Assembly: GCF_030867145.1 (NCBI RefSeq)
Contig: NC_134426.1
Coordinates: 806,001 to 870,000, forward strand
DNA length: 64,000 nt
Reading direction: 5' to 3'
From: Opisthocomus hoazin
Taxonomy: Eukaryota > Chordata > Aves > Opisthocomiformes > Opisthocomidae
A program made the translations under genes and the position numbers. The notes beneath the pieces are model-generated. The model did no database searches. It saw only the letters and a program-made list of their open reading frames with translations, and had not been told where the DNA came from. Of this stretch, positions 44,567 to 56,240 are shown in pieces. Position 1 is the first letter of the stretch; each line of letters begins with the position of its first letter.

Positions 44567-45607
44567 TTGCAGTGGATAACGAACGAACCAGTGTGGGTCG
44601 AGCAGTGGCCGTTAAAGCAGGAAAGCCTCGCCGCCGCTCATCAAATAGTGCAAGAACAACTAGACCAAAAACATCTGCGGTTATCGACAAGCCCTTGGAA
44701 TACCCCAATTTTTGTGATCAAGAAAAAATCTGGAAAATTTAGGCTAGTACATGACTTAAGGGCAGTTAACACTCAAATGCAATCGATGGGAGCGCTGCAG
44801 CCAGGACTACCTAACCCCGCTATGTTACCAGAGCATTGGAGACTGTTGATAGTGGACTTAAAAGATTGCTTTTTTACTATTGCATTACACGAGCAAGATA
44901 TGCAACGCTTCGCGTTTACTTTGCCCTCTGTTAACAAAGAGGCGCCAGCACAGCGTTTTGAATGGACAGTATTACCACAAGGGATGAAGAATAGTCCCAC
45001 GCTGTGCCAGTTGTATGTGGACAATGCACTACAACCCTTAAGGAAATTATGGCCACACACGTTAATTTATCATTATATGGATGATATCCTGCTCGCGCAG
45101 GAGTCGGAGTTCAGCGCCGAACAAGTTCAGCTATTACATACGACACTGAGAGAGAATGGCTTAATAATAGCTGTTGAAAAAATTCAAACGAAAGCGCCAT
45201 GGCTATATCTAGGCTGGAAGATTGCTGACTCTCAGATTCAACCACAAAAACTACAACTCAACACGTCAATCAACACGCTACATGATGCCCAGAGGCTGAT
45301 GGGAGACATCCAATGGATCCGTCCTGTCGTCGGAATATCCAACGCACAGTTGGACAGCCTTCGACCGTTACTACGTGGGACAGACCCAACCACACCGGTG
45401 CAACTTACGTCGGAACAGCAGCGTATCCTCTCTCAAATTGCTGACCAGATTGCCTCACGTTTCGTCCACCGTCGTGACCCCGACCTCCCTATTGACCTTT
45501 GTGTATTTTTAACAAATTCTCATCTATTAGGAGCCCTATCGCAATTTAAAAAGAAAAAGGGGGAAGTGTGGGGGGATGGCAAGGCTCGACCGAATTGCTT
45601 GTTGTAG
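44567..45607 (+). CDS. ERV B reverse transcriptase, truncated pol
   Basis: As copy A: catalytic Asp 97 and YMDD present, same loss of RNase H and integrase, same read into the 3' LTR. Two substitutions: valine to alanine after VNKE, and serine to alanine in the GWKI.DSQ segment. Confidence 0.95.
   Translation: MQWITNEPVWVEQWPLKQESLAAAHQIVQEQLDQKHLRLSTSPWNTPIFVIKKKSGKFRLVHDLRAVNTQMQSMGALQPGLPNPAMLPEHWRLLIVDLKDCFFTIALHEQDMQRFAFTLPSVNKEAPAQRFEWTVLPQGMKNSPTLCQLYVDNALQPLRKLWPHTLIYHYMDDILLAQESEFSAEQVQLLHTTLRENGLIIAVEKIQTKAPWLYLGWKIADSQIQPQKLQLNTSINTLHDAQRLMGDIQWIRPVVGISNAQLDSLRPLLRGTDPTTPVQLTSEQQRILSQIADQIASRFVHRRDPDLPIDLCVFLTNSHLLGALSQFKKKKGEVWGDGKARPNCLL
45548..45566 (+). other. Polypurine tract, ERV B
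   Basis: Same 19-purine run as in copy A. Confidence 0.9.
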
Positions 45608-45930
45608 AAAATCCATTTTAAGCTTAGCACACGGTGTCCTTGACAGAACAAGGAATTTAACAAATCAACTCTGCGGTTAGCAAGAATGTGAAAAACAGGT
45701 TGCAGCTGGAGAAGAATGAGGGAGTATGGGCGAAGTTGACATTTAGCTGGCTAGCCAATAATGAGCTCTAACTTTGCAATATGTAGTAGCTAATTAATCA
45801 CTCTATAAATTGTGTAACCAAACTGTAATAAACGAAGCTTGCTTATCACTCACATTGAGTCGGCTGCATTCTTCCGCCGCTTCTCCAGGTTCACGACCCT
45901 CGGGGCAGGACTTAGCCGATCGCCCCGACA
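45567..45930 (+). repeat. 3' LTR, ERV B
   Basis: 364 bp with one G-to-A difference near 45733 relative to the 5' LTR. Confidence 0.95.
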
Positions 45931-48900
45931 GGCGCCTGCAGCAGGCCTACTCTGAAAATGCGAACGTCTGCAGATAGCTCGCAGCCAGAAAGAGCTAGCC
46001 TGGAAAGCTGTTGCTCAGCCTCATCTGCCCATGGCACTGCTCGCACAGAGGCACAGAGAGTGGGGCTGATTGCTTGTCTTGCACCCTCAAACTTCAAACG
46101 TAGCTTTGGAAGTCTGTGTAGGGGGCCTCCAGTAGCCCTGCTCCTAAAATGCTAATGTCTGCAGATAGCTTGCAGACAGACAGGGCTAGCCTGGAAAGCT
46201 GTTGCTCAGCCACATTTGCCCGTGGCACTGCTAGCACAAAAGAACAGAGACTAGGGCGGCTTGCTTGTTTTACCCCCTCAAACTTCAAACGTAGCTTAGG
46301 TTCTCCGTGCCGGCGCCTCCAGCAGGCCTACTCTGAAAATGCGAACGTCTGCAGATAGCTCGCAGGCAGAAAGAGCTAGCCTGGAAAGCTGTTGCTCAGC
46401 CTCATCTGTCCATGGCACTGCTCGCACAGAGGCACAGATACTGGGGCTGCTTGCTTGTCTTGCCACTTCCACCTTCAAACGTAGCTTTGGGAGTCTGTGC
46501 ATAAGGACTCCGGCAGCCCTGCTCTCAAAATGCGAACGTTTGCAGATAGCTCGCAGGCAGAAAGAGCTAGCCTGGAAAGCTGTTGCTCAGCCTCATCTGC
46601 CCATGGCACTGCTCGCACAGAGGCACAGAGACTGGGGCTGCTTGCTTGTCTTGCCACCTCAAACTTCAAACGTACCTTAGCTGGTCCGTGCATGGGGCGT
46701 GAGGCAACCCTGCTCCGCAAATGCGAACGTCTGCAGATATCTCGCAGCCAATAAGAGCTAGCCTGGAAAGCAGTTGCTCAGCCTCATCTGCCCATGGCAC
46801 TGCTCGTACAGAGGCACAGAGACTGGGGCTGCTTGCTTGTGTTACCCCCTCAAACTTTAAAAGTAGCTTTGGGGGTCCGCGCAGGTCGCCTCTGACAGCC
46901 CTGCTCCGAAAATGCGAATGTCTGCAGATAACTCGCATGCAGAAAGAGCTAGCCTGGAAAGCTGTTGCTCAGCCTCATCTGCCCATGGCACTGCTCGCAC
47001 AGAGGCACAGAGACTGGGGCTGCTTGCTTGTCTTGCCCCCTCAAACTTCAAACGTAGCTTAGGTGGTCCGTGCCGTGCATCTCCGGCAGCCCTGCTCTGA
47101 AAATGCGAACGTCTGCAGATAGCTCGCAGGCAGAAAGAGCTATTCCGGAATGCTATTGCTCAGCCTCATCTGCCCATGGCACTGCTCGCACAGAGACAGA
47201 GAGACTGCGGCTGCTTGCTTGTCTTGCCATCTCAAACTTCAAAAGTAGTTTTGGGGGTCCGTGCAGGGCGCCTCCGGCAGGCCTGCTCTGAAAATGTGAA
47301 CGTCTGCAGATAGCTCGCAGCCAGAAAGAGCTAGCCTGGAAAGCTGTTGCTCAGCCTCATCTGCCCATGGCACTGCTCGCACAGAGGCACAGACACTGGG
47401 GCTGCTTGCTTGTCTTGCCACCTCCAACTTCAAATTTATCTTTGGTGGTCCGGGCAATGTGTCTGCTTCACCGCTGCTTAAAATGCGAACGTCTGCATAT
47501 AGATCGCAGCCAGAAAATCTATCCTGGAAAGCTGTTGCTCAGCCTCATCTGCCCATGGCACTGCTCGTACAGAGGCACAGAGACTGTGTCTGCTTGCTTA
47601 TTTTACCCCCTCAAACTTCAAACGTAGCTGAGGTTCTCCGTGCCGGCGCCTGCAGCAGGCCTACTCTGAAAATGCGAACGCCTGCAGATAGCTCGCAGGC
47701 AGAAAGAGCTAGCCTGGAAAGCTGTTGCTCAGCCTCATCTGCCCATGGCACTGCTCTCACAGAGGCACAGAGACTGGGGCTGCTTGCTTGTCTTGCCCCC
47801 TCAAACTTCAAACGTAGCTTTGGGAGTCTGTGCATAAGGACTCCGGCAGCACTGCTATCAAAATGCGAACGTGTGCAGATAGCTCGCAGGCAGAAAGAGC
47901 TAGCCTGGAAAGCTGTTGCTCAGCCTCATCTGCCCATGGCACTGCTCGCACAGAGGCACAGAGACTGGGGCTGCTTGCTTGTCTTGCCCCCTCAAACTTC
48001 AAACATAAATTTGGTGGTCCGTGATTGGGGACTCGGGGAGGCCTGCTCCGAAAATTTGGATGTCTGCAGATAGCTCACAGCCAGAAAGAGCTAGCCTGGA
48101 AAGCTGTTGCTCAGCCTCATCTGCCCATGGCACTGCTCGCACAGAGGCACAGAGACTGGGGCTGCTTGCTTGTCTTGCCCCCTCAAACTTCAAACGTAGC
48201 TTTGGAAGTCTGTGTAGGGGGCCTCCAGTAGCCCTGCTCTGAAAATGCTAATGTCTGCAGATAGCTTGCAGACAGAAAGGGCTAGCCTGGAAATCTGTTA
48301 CTCAGCCTCATTTGCCCATGGCACTGCTAGCACAAAAGAACAGAGACTAGGGCGGCTTGCTTGTTTTACCCTCTCAAACTTCAAACGTAGCTTAGGTTCT
48401 TGTGCCGGCGCCTCCAGCAGGCCTACCCTGTAAATGCGAACGTCTGCAGATAGCTCACAGCCAGAAAGAGCTAGCCTGGAAAGCTGTTGCTCATCCTCAT
48501 CTGCCCATGGCACTGCTCGCACCGAGGCACAGAGACTGTGGCTGCTTGCTTGTCTTGACACCTCAAACCTCAGACGTAGCTTAGGTGCTCCACGCAGTGG
48601 GCCTCCAGCAGCCCTGCTCTGAAAAAGCGAACGTCTGCAGATAGCTCGCAGGCAGAAAGAGCTAGCCTGGAAAGCTGTTGCTCAGCCTCATCTGCCCATG
48701 GCACTGCTCGCACAGAGGCACAGAGACTGGGGCTGCTTGCTTGTCTTGCACCCTCAAACTTGAAACATAGATTTGTGGGTAAGTGGGGGGGGCTTCAGAA
48801 GGCCTGCTCCGAAAACGCGAAGGTCTGCATATAGCTCGCAGCCAGAAATAGCTAGCCTGGAAAGCTATTGCTCAGCCTCATCTGCCCATGGCACTGCTCG

Positions 48901-49760
48901 CACAGAGGAACAGAGACTGGGGCTGCTTGCTTGTCTTGCCACCTCCAACTTTATACGTATCTTTGGGTGTCCATGCAGGGCCTACGCAGCCCTGCTCCGT
49001 AAATGCGAACGTCTGCAGATAGCTCGCAGCCAGAAAGAGCTAGCCTGGAAAACTGTTGCTCAGCCTCATCTACTCATGGCACCCCTCGCACAGAGGCACA
49101 GAGACTGGGGCTGCTTACTTGTCTTGCCCTCTCAAACTTCAAACGTTGCTTTAAGGTTCCGTGCAGGGCACCTCCGGCAGCCCTGCTCTGAAAATGCGAA
49201 CGTCTGCAGATTGCTGGCAGCCAGAAAGAGCTGGCCTGGAAAGCTGTTGCTCAGCCTCATCTGCCCATGGCACTGCTCGTACAGAGGCACAGAGACTGTG
49301 GCTGCTTGCTTGTCTTGCCCCCTCAAACTTCAAACGTAGCTTTGGGGGTCCGCGCAGGGCACCTCTGACAGCCCTGCTCTGAAAATGCGAACATCTGCAG
49401 ATAGCTCGCAGGCAGAAAGAGCTAGCCTGGAAAGCTGTTGCTCAGCCTCATCTGCCCATGGCACTGCTCGCACAGAGGCACAGAGACTGGGGCTGCTTGC
49501 TTGTCTTGCCCCCTCAAACTTCAAACGTAGCTTAGGCTGTTCGAGCTGGGCGCCTCCGGCAGCCCTGCTTCCAAAAAGCGAACGTCTGCAGATAGGTGGC
49601 AGCCAGAAGGGGCTAGCCTGGGAAGGTGTTGCTCAGCCTCATCTGCCCAAGGCTCTGCTCACACAGAGGCACAGAGACTGGGGCTGCTTGCTTGTCTTGC
49701 CACCTCAAACTTCAAACGTAGCTTATGTTGTCCGTGCTGGGTGCCTCCGATAGCCCTGCT
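45931..49760 (+). repeat. 191-bp satellite array after ERV B (about 20 monomers)
   Basis: Continues the 191-bp class. The first part up to about 47350 belongs to higher-order copy B. The monomer at about 47.5-47.7 kb carries an unoccupied version of the ERV target. Variable segments are of the CTTTGGGGGTCCGTGCAGGG type. Confidence 0.95.
47645..47650 (+). other. Unoccupied ERV target (GGCGCC) in a sister monomer
   Basis: The sequence GTGCCGGCGCCTGCAGCAGG here equals the left flank of both ERVs joined to their right flank with a single GGCGCC. The monomer on its left also matches the one left of the ERVs, so it represents the pre-integration state of that monomer type. Confidence 0.85.
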
Positions 49761-52700
49761 CTGAAAATGCGAACGTCTACAGATAGCTGGCAGGCAGAAG
49801 GGGATAGACTGGAAAGCTGTTGCTCATCGTCATCTGCCCATGGCACTGCTCGCACAGAGGCACAGAGACTGGGGCTGCTTGCTTGTCTTGCCACGTCAAA
49901 CTTCAAACGAAGACTGGAAATGGGTGTGTTCCTGCCAAGCTCCTTTTGCAGCCCTGCTCCCAAAATGAGAACGTCTGCAGATAGCTGACAGCCAGAAGAG
50001 GCTAGCCTGGAAAGCTGTTGCTCAGCCTCATCTGACCATGACAGTGCTCGCACAGAGGCACAGAGACTGGGGCTACTTGCTTGTCTTGCCACCTCAATTT
50101 TCAAATGTATCCTGGGAATCAGGGCTTCCCTGCCAGGCTCCTTTCCCAGCCCTGCTCTGAAAATGCGAACGTCTGCAGATAGCTGGCAGCCAGAAGGGGC
50201 TAGCCTGGAAAGCTGTTGCTCAGCCTCATCTGCTCATGACACTGCTCGCACAGAGACACAGAGACTGGGGCTGCTTGCTTGTCTTGCCACCTCAAACTTC
50301 AAACGTAGACTGGAAATGGGGGGGTGTTCCTGCCAGACTCGTTTCGCAGCCCTTCTCCGAAAATGCGAACGTCTGCAGATAGCTGGCAGCCAGAAGGGGC
50401 TAGCCTGGAAAGCTGTTGCTCAGCCTCATCTGCCCATGAAACTGCTCGCACAGAGGCACAGAGACTGGGGCTGCTTGCTTGTCCTGCCTACTCAATTTTC
50501 AAACGTAACCTGGGAATGAGGGAGTCCCTGCCGGGCTCCTTTCCCAGCCCTGCTCTGAAAATGTGAACGTCTGCAGATAGCTGCCAGCCAGAAGGGGCTA
50601 GCCTGGAAAGATGTTGCTCAGCCTCATCTGCCCATGGCTCTGCTCGCACAGAGGCACAGAGACTGGGGCTGCTTGCTTGTCTTGCCACCTCAAACTTCAA
50701 ACGTAGACTGGAAATGGGTGTGTTCCTGCCAAGCTCCTTTGGCAGCCCTGCTCCCAAAATGAGAACATCTGCAGATAGCTGACAGCCAGAAGGGGCTAGC
50801 CTGGAAAGCTGTTGCTCAGCCTCATCTGCCCATGACACTGCTCGCACAGAGACACAGAGACTGGGGCTGCTTGCTTGTCTTGCCACCTCAAACTTCAAAC
50901 GTAGACTGGAAATGGGGGGGTGTTCCTGCCAGACTTGTTTCGCAGCCCTTCTCCGAAAATGCGAACGTCTGCAGATAGCTGGCAGCCAGAAGGGGCTAGC
51001 CTGGAAAGCTGTTGCTCAGCCTCATCTGCCCATGGCACTGCTCGCACAGAGGCACAGAGACTGGGGCTGCTAGCTTGTCTTGCCACCTCAAACTTCAAAA
51101 GTAGACTGGGAATGGGTGTGTCCCTGTCAGGCTCCTTTCGCAGCCCTGCACCGAAAATGCGAACATCTGCAGATAGCTGGCAGCAAGAAGGGGCTATCCT
51201 GGAAAGCTGTTGCACAGCCTCATCTGTCCATGACACTGCTCGCACAGAGGCACAGAGACCGGGGCTGCTTGCTTGTCCTGCCACCTCAATTTTCAAATGT
51301 AACCTGGGAATGAGGGAGTCCCTGCCAGGCTCCTTTCCCAGCCCTGCTCTGAAAATGCGAACGTCTGCAGATAGCTGGCAGCCAGAAGGGGCTAGCCTGG
51401 AAAGCTGTTGCTCAGCCTCATCTGCCCATGACACTGCTCGCACAGAGGCACAGAGACCGGGGCTGCTTGCTTGTCCTGCCACCTCAATTTTCAAATGTAA
51501 CCTGGGAATGAGGGAGTCCCTGCCAGGCTCCTTTCCCAGCCCTGCTCTGAAAGTGCGAACGTCTGCAGATAGCTGGCAGCCAGAAGGGGCTAGCCTGGAA
51601 AGCTGTTGCTCAGCCTCATCTGCCCATGGCACTGCTCGCACAGAGGCACAGAGACTGGGGCTGCTTGCTTGTCTTGCCACCTCAAACTTCAAACGAAGAC
51701 TGGAAATGGGTGTGTTCCTGCCAATCTCCTTTTAGAGCCCTGCTCCCAAAATGAGAACGTCTGCAGATAGCTGACAGCCAGAAGAGGCTAGCCTGGAAAG
51801 CTGTTGCTCAGCCTCATCTGCCCATGAAACTGCTCGCACAGAGGCACAGAGACTGGGGCTGCTTGCTTGTCTTGCCACCTCAATTTTCAAATGTAACCTG
51901 GGAATGAGTGAGTCCCTGCCAGCCTCCTTTCCCAGCCCTGCTCTGAAAATGTGAACGTCTGCAGATAGCTGGCAGCCAGAAGGGGCTAGCATGGAAAGCT
52001 GTTGTTCAGCCTCATCTGCCCATGGCTCTCCTCGGACAGAGGCACAGAGACTGGGGCTGCTTGCTTGTCTTGCCACCTCAAACTTCAAACTTATCTTAGG
52101 TTGTCCGTTGTGAGCGCCTCTGGCAGCCCTGCTCCGAAAATGCGAACGTCTGCAGATAGCTGGCAGCCAGAAGGGCCTAGCCTGGAAAGCTGTTGCTCAG
52201 CCTCATCTGCCCATGGCACTGCTCACACAGAGGCACAGAGAATGGGGCTGCTTGCTTGTCTTGCCGCCTCAAACTTCAAACGTAGACTGGAAATGGGTGT
52301 GTTCCTGCCAAACTCCTTTCGCAGCCCTGCTCCCAAAATGAGAACGTCTGCAGATATCTGACAGCCAGAAGAGGCTAGCCTGGAAAGCTGTTGCTCAGCC
52401 TCATCTGCCCATGACGCTGCTCGCACAGAGGCACAGAGACTGGGGCTGCTTGCTTGTCTTGCCACCTCAAACTTCAAACGTAGACTGGAAATGGGGGGGT
52501 TTTCCTGCCAGACTCGTTTCGCAGCCCTTCTCCGACAATGCGAACGTCTGCAGATAGTTGGCAGCCACAAAGAGCTAGCCTGGAAAGCTGTTGCTCAGCC
52601 TCATCCGCCCATGGCACTGCTCGCACAGAGGCACAGAGACGGGGGATGCTTGCTTGTCTTGCCACCTCAATTTTCAAATGTAACCTTGGAATGAGGGAGT

Positions 52701-54079
52701 CCCTGCCAGGCTCCTTTCCCAGCCCTGCTCCGAAAATGCGAACGTCTGCAGATAGCTGGCAGCCAGAAGGGCCTAGCCTGGAAAGCTGTTGCTCAGCCTC
52801 ATCTGCCCATGGCACTGCTCGCACAGAGACACAGAGACTGGGGCTGCTTGCTTGTCTTGCCACCTCAAACTTCAAACGTAGACTGGAAATGGGGGGGTGT
52901 TCCTGCCAGACTCGTTTCGCAGCCCTGCTCCGAAAATGCGAACGTCTGCAGATAGCTGGCAGCCAGAAGGGGCTAGCCTGGAAAGCTGTTGCTCAGCCTC
53001 ATCTGCCCATGGCACTGCTCGCACAGAGGCACAGAGACTGGGGCTGCTTGCTTGTCTTGCCACCTCAAACTTCAAAAGTAGACTGGGAATGGGGGTGTCC
53101 CTGTCAGGCTCCTTTCGCAGCCCTGCACCGAAAATGCGAACATCTGCAGATAGCTGGCAGCAAGAAGGGGCTAGCCTGGAAAGCTGTTGCTCAGCCTCAT
53201 CTGCCCATGGCACTGCTCGCACAGAGGCACAGAGACTGGAGCTGCTTGCTTGTCTTGCCACCTCAATTTTCAAATGTATCCTGAGAATCAGGGCTTCCCT
53301 GCCAGGCTCCTTTCCCAGCCCTGCTCTGAAAATGCGAACGTCTGCAGATAGCTGGCAGCCAGAAGGGGCTAGCCTGGAAAGCTGTTGCTCAGCCTCATCT
53401 GCTCATGACACTGCTCGCACAGAGGCACAGAGACTGGGGCTGCTTGCTTGTCTTGCCACCTCAAACTTCAAACGTAGACTGGAAATGGGGGGGTGTTCCT
53501 GCCAGACTCGTTTCGCAGCCCTTCTCCGAAAATGCGAACGTCTGCAGATAGCTGGCAGCCAGAAGGTGCTAGCCTGGAAAGCTGTTGCTCAGCCTCATCT
53601 GCCCATGGCACTGCTCGCACAGAGGCACACATACTGGAGCTGCTTGCTTGTCTTGCCACCTCAATTTTCAAATGTATCCTGGGAATCAAGTTTTCCCTGC
53701 CAGGCTCCTTTCCCAGCCCTGCTCTGAAAATGCGAACGTCTGCAGATAGCTGGCAGCCAGAAGGGGCTAGCCTGGAAAGCTGTTGCTCAGCCTCATCTGC
53801 TCATGAAACTGCTCGCACAGAGGCACAGAGACTGGGGCTGCTTGCTTGTCTTGCCACCTCAAACTTCTAAACATAGGCTGGGAATGGGGGTGTCCCTGTC
53901 AGGCTCCTTTCGCAGACCTGCACCGAAAATGCGAACGTCTGCAGATAGATGGCAGCCAGAAGGTGCTAGCCTGGAAAGCTGTTGCTCAGCCTCATCTGCC
54001 CATGGCACTGCTCGCACAGAGGCACAGAGACTGGGGCTGCTTGCTTGTCTTGCCACCTCAAACTTCAAAAGTATCTTAG

Positions 54080-56240
54080 GCTGTCCGAGCTGGGCGCCTA
54101 CGGCAGCCCTGCTTCCAAAAAGCGAACGTCTGCAGATAGCTGGCAGCCAGAAGGGCCTAGCCTGGAAAGCTGTTGCTCAGCCTCATCTGCCCATGAAACT
54201 GCTCGCACAGAGGCACAGAGACTGGGGCTGCTTGCTTGTCCTGCCACCTCAATTTTCAAACGTAACCTGGGAATGAGGGAGTCCCTGCCGGGCTCCTTTC
54301 CCAGCCCTGCTCTGAAAATGTGAACGTCTGCAGATAGCTGGCAGCCAGAAGGGGCTAGCCTGGAAAGATGTTGCTCAGCCTCATCTGCCCATGGCTCTGC
54401 TCGCACAGAGGCACAGAGACTGGGGCTGCTTGCTTGTCTTGCCACCTCAAACTTCAAACGTAGACTGGAAATGGGTGTGTTCCTGCCAAGCTCCTTTGGC
54501 AGCCCTGCTCCCAAAATGAGAACATCTGCAGATAGCTGACAGCCAGAAGGGGCTAGCCTGGAAAGCTGTTGCTCAGCCTCATCTGCCCATGACACTGCTC
54601 GCACAGAGACACAGAGACTGGGGCTGCTTGCTTGTCTTGCCACCTCAAACTTCAAACGTAGACTGGAAATGGGGGGGTGTTCCTGCCAGACTCGTTTCGC
54701 AGCCCTTCTCCGAAAATGCGAACGTCTGCAGATAGCTGGCAGCCAGAAGGGGCTAGCCTGGAAAGCTGTTGCTCAGCCTCATCTGCCCATGGCTCTGCTC
54801 GCACAGAGGCACAGAGACTGGGGCTGCTTGCTTGTCTTGCCACCTCAAACTTCTAAACTTAGGCTGGAAATGGTGGAGTTACTGCAAGGCTCCTTTCGCA
54901 GCCCTGCTCCGAAAATGCGAACGTCTGCAGATAGCTGGCAGCCAGAAGGGGCTAGCCTGGAAAGCTGTTGCTCAGCCTCATCTGCCCATGGCACTGCTCG
55001 CACAGAGGCACAGAGACTGGGGCTGCTTGCTTGTCTTGCCACCTCAAACTTCAAAAGTAGACTGGGAATGGGGGTGTCCCTGTCAGGCTCCTTTCGCAGC
55101 CCTGCACCGAAAATGCGAACATCTGCAGATAGCTGGCAGCAAGAAGGGGCTAGCCTGGAAAGCTGTTGCTCAGCCTCATCTGTCCATGACACTGCTCGCA
55201 CAGAGGCACAGAGACTGGGGCTGCTTGCTTGTCCTGCCACCTCAATTTTCAAATGTAACCTGGGAATGAGGGAGTCCCTGCCAGGCTCCTTTCCCAGTCC
55301 TGCTCTGAAAATGCGAACCTCTGCAGATAGCTGGCAGCCAGAAGGGGCTAGCCTGGAAAGCTGTTGCTCAGCCTCATCTGCCCATGACACTGCTCGCACA
55401 GAGGCACAGAGACCGGGGCTGCTTGCTTGTCCTGCCACCTCAGTTTTCAAATGTAACCTGGGAATGAGGGAGTCCCTGCCAGGCTCCTTTCCCAGCCCTG
55501 CTCTGAAAATGCGAACGTCTGCAGATATCTGGCAGCCAGAAGGGGCTAGCCTGTAAAGCTGTTGCTCAGCCTCATCTGCCCATGGCACTGCTCGCACAGA
55601 GGCACAGAGACTGGGGCTGCTTGCTTGTCTTGCCACCTCAAACTTCAAAAGAAGACTGGAAATGGGTGTGTTCCTGCCAATCTCCTTTTAGAGCCCTGCT
55701 CCCAAAATGAGAACGTCTGCAGATAGCTGACAGCCAGAAGAAGCTAGCCTGGAAAGCTGTTGCTCAGCCTCATCTGCCCATGAAACTGCTCGCACAGAGG
55801 CACAGAGACTGGGGCTGCTTGCTTGTCTTGCCCCCTCAATTTTCAAATGTAACCTGGGAATGAGTGAGTCCCTGCCAGCCTCCTTTCCCAGCCCTGCTCT
55901 GAAAATGTGAACGTCTGCAGATAGCTGGCAGCCAGAAGGGGCTAGCCTGGAAAGCTGTTGCTCAGCCTCATCTGCTCATGACACTGCTCGCACAGAGACA
56001 CAGAGAATGGGGCTGCTTGCTTGTCTTGCCACCTCAAACTTCAAACGTAGACTGGAAATGGGGGGGTGTTCCTGCCAGACTCGTTTCGCAGCCCTTCTCC
56101 GAAAATGCGAACGTCTGCAGATAGCTGGCAGCCAGAAGGGGCTAGCCTGGAAAGCTGTTGCTCAGCCTCATCTGGCCATGGCACTGCTCGCACAGAGGCA
56201 CAGAGACTGGGGCTGCTTGCTTGTCTTGCCACCTCAAACT
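54080..56240 (+). repeat. Higher-order block repeated 6,340 bp downstream (copy 1)
   Basis: The ordered series of monomer variants here reappears at 60420-62580 with constant offset 6,340 bp (32 monomers of about 198 bp). Confidence 0.75.

Larger units (their letters stand above)
41476..45930 (+). mobile_element. Betaretrovirus-like ERV, copy B
   Basis: Identical architecture to copy A at +7,319: 5' LTR 41476-41839, primer site 41842-41859, gag, pro, RT, polypurine tract 45548-45566, 3' LTR 45567-45930, target GGCGCC at 41470-41475 and 45931-45936. The shared flanking monomers, target and internal deletion show that it arose by duplication of the array and not by a second integration. The 3' LTR has one change (G to A near 45733) relative to the other three LTRs. 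Confidence 0.95.
40034..47352 (+). repeat. 7,319-bp higher-order repeat, copy B (satellite + ERV)
   Basis: Tandem copy of 32715-40033. The two ERVs differ at only about seven positions over 4.4 kb. The array then continues with a monomer like the one just left of the ERVs (about 33.9 kb), consistent with unequal crossing-over between monomers. Confidence 0.9.

Noticed and set aside
41476..45930. Independent second integration of the same ERV
   Set aside because: Same target, same flanking monomer variants, same internal deletion and a constant 7,319-bp offset of the flanks show duplication of the locus.
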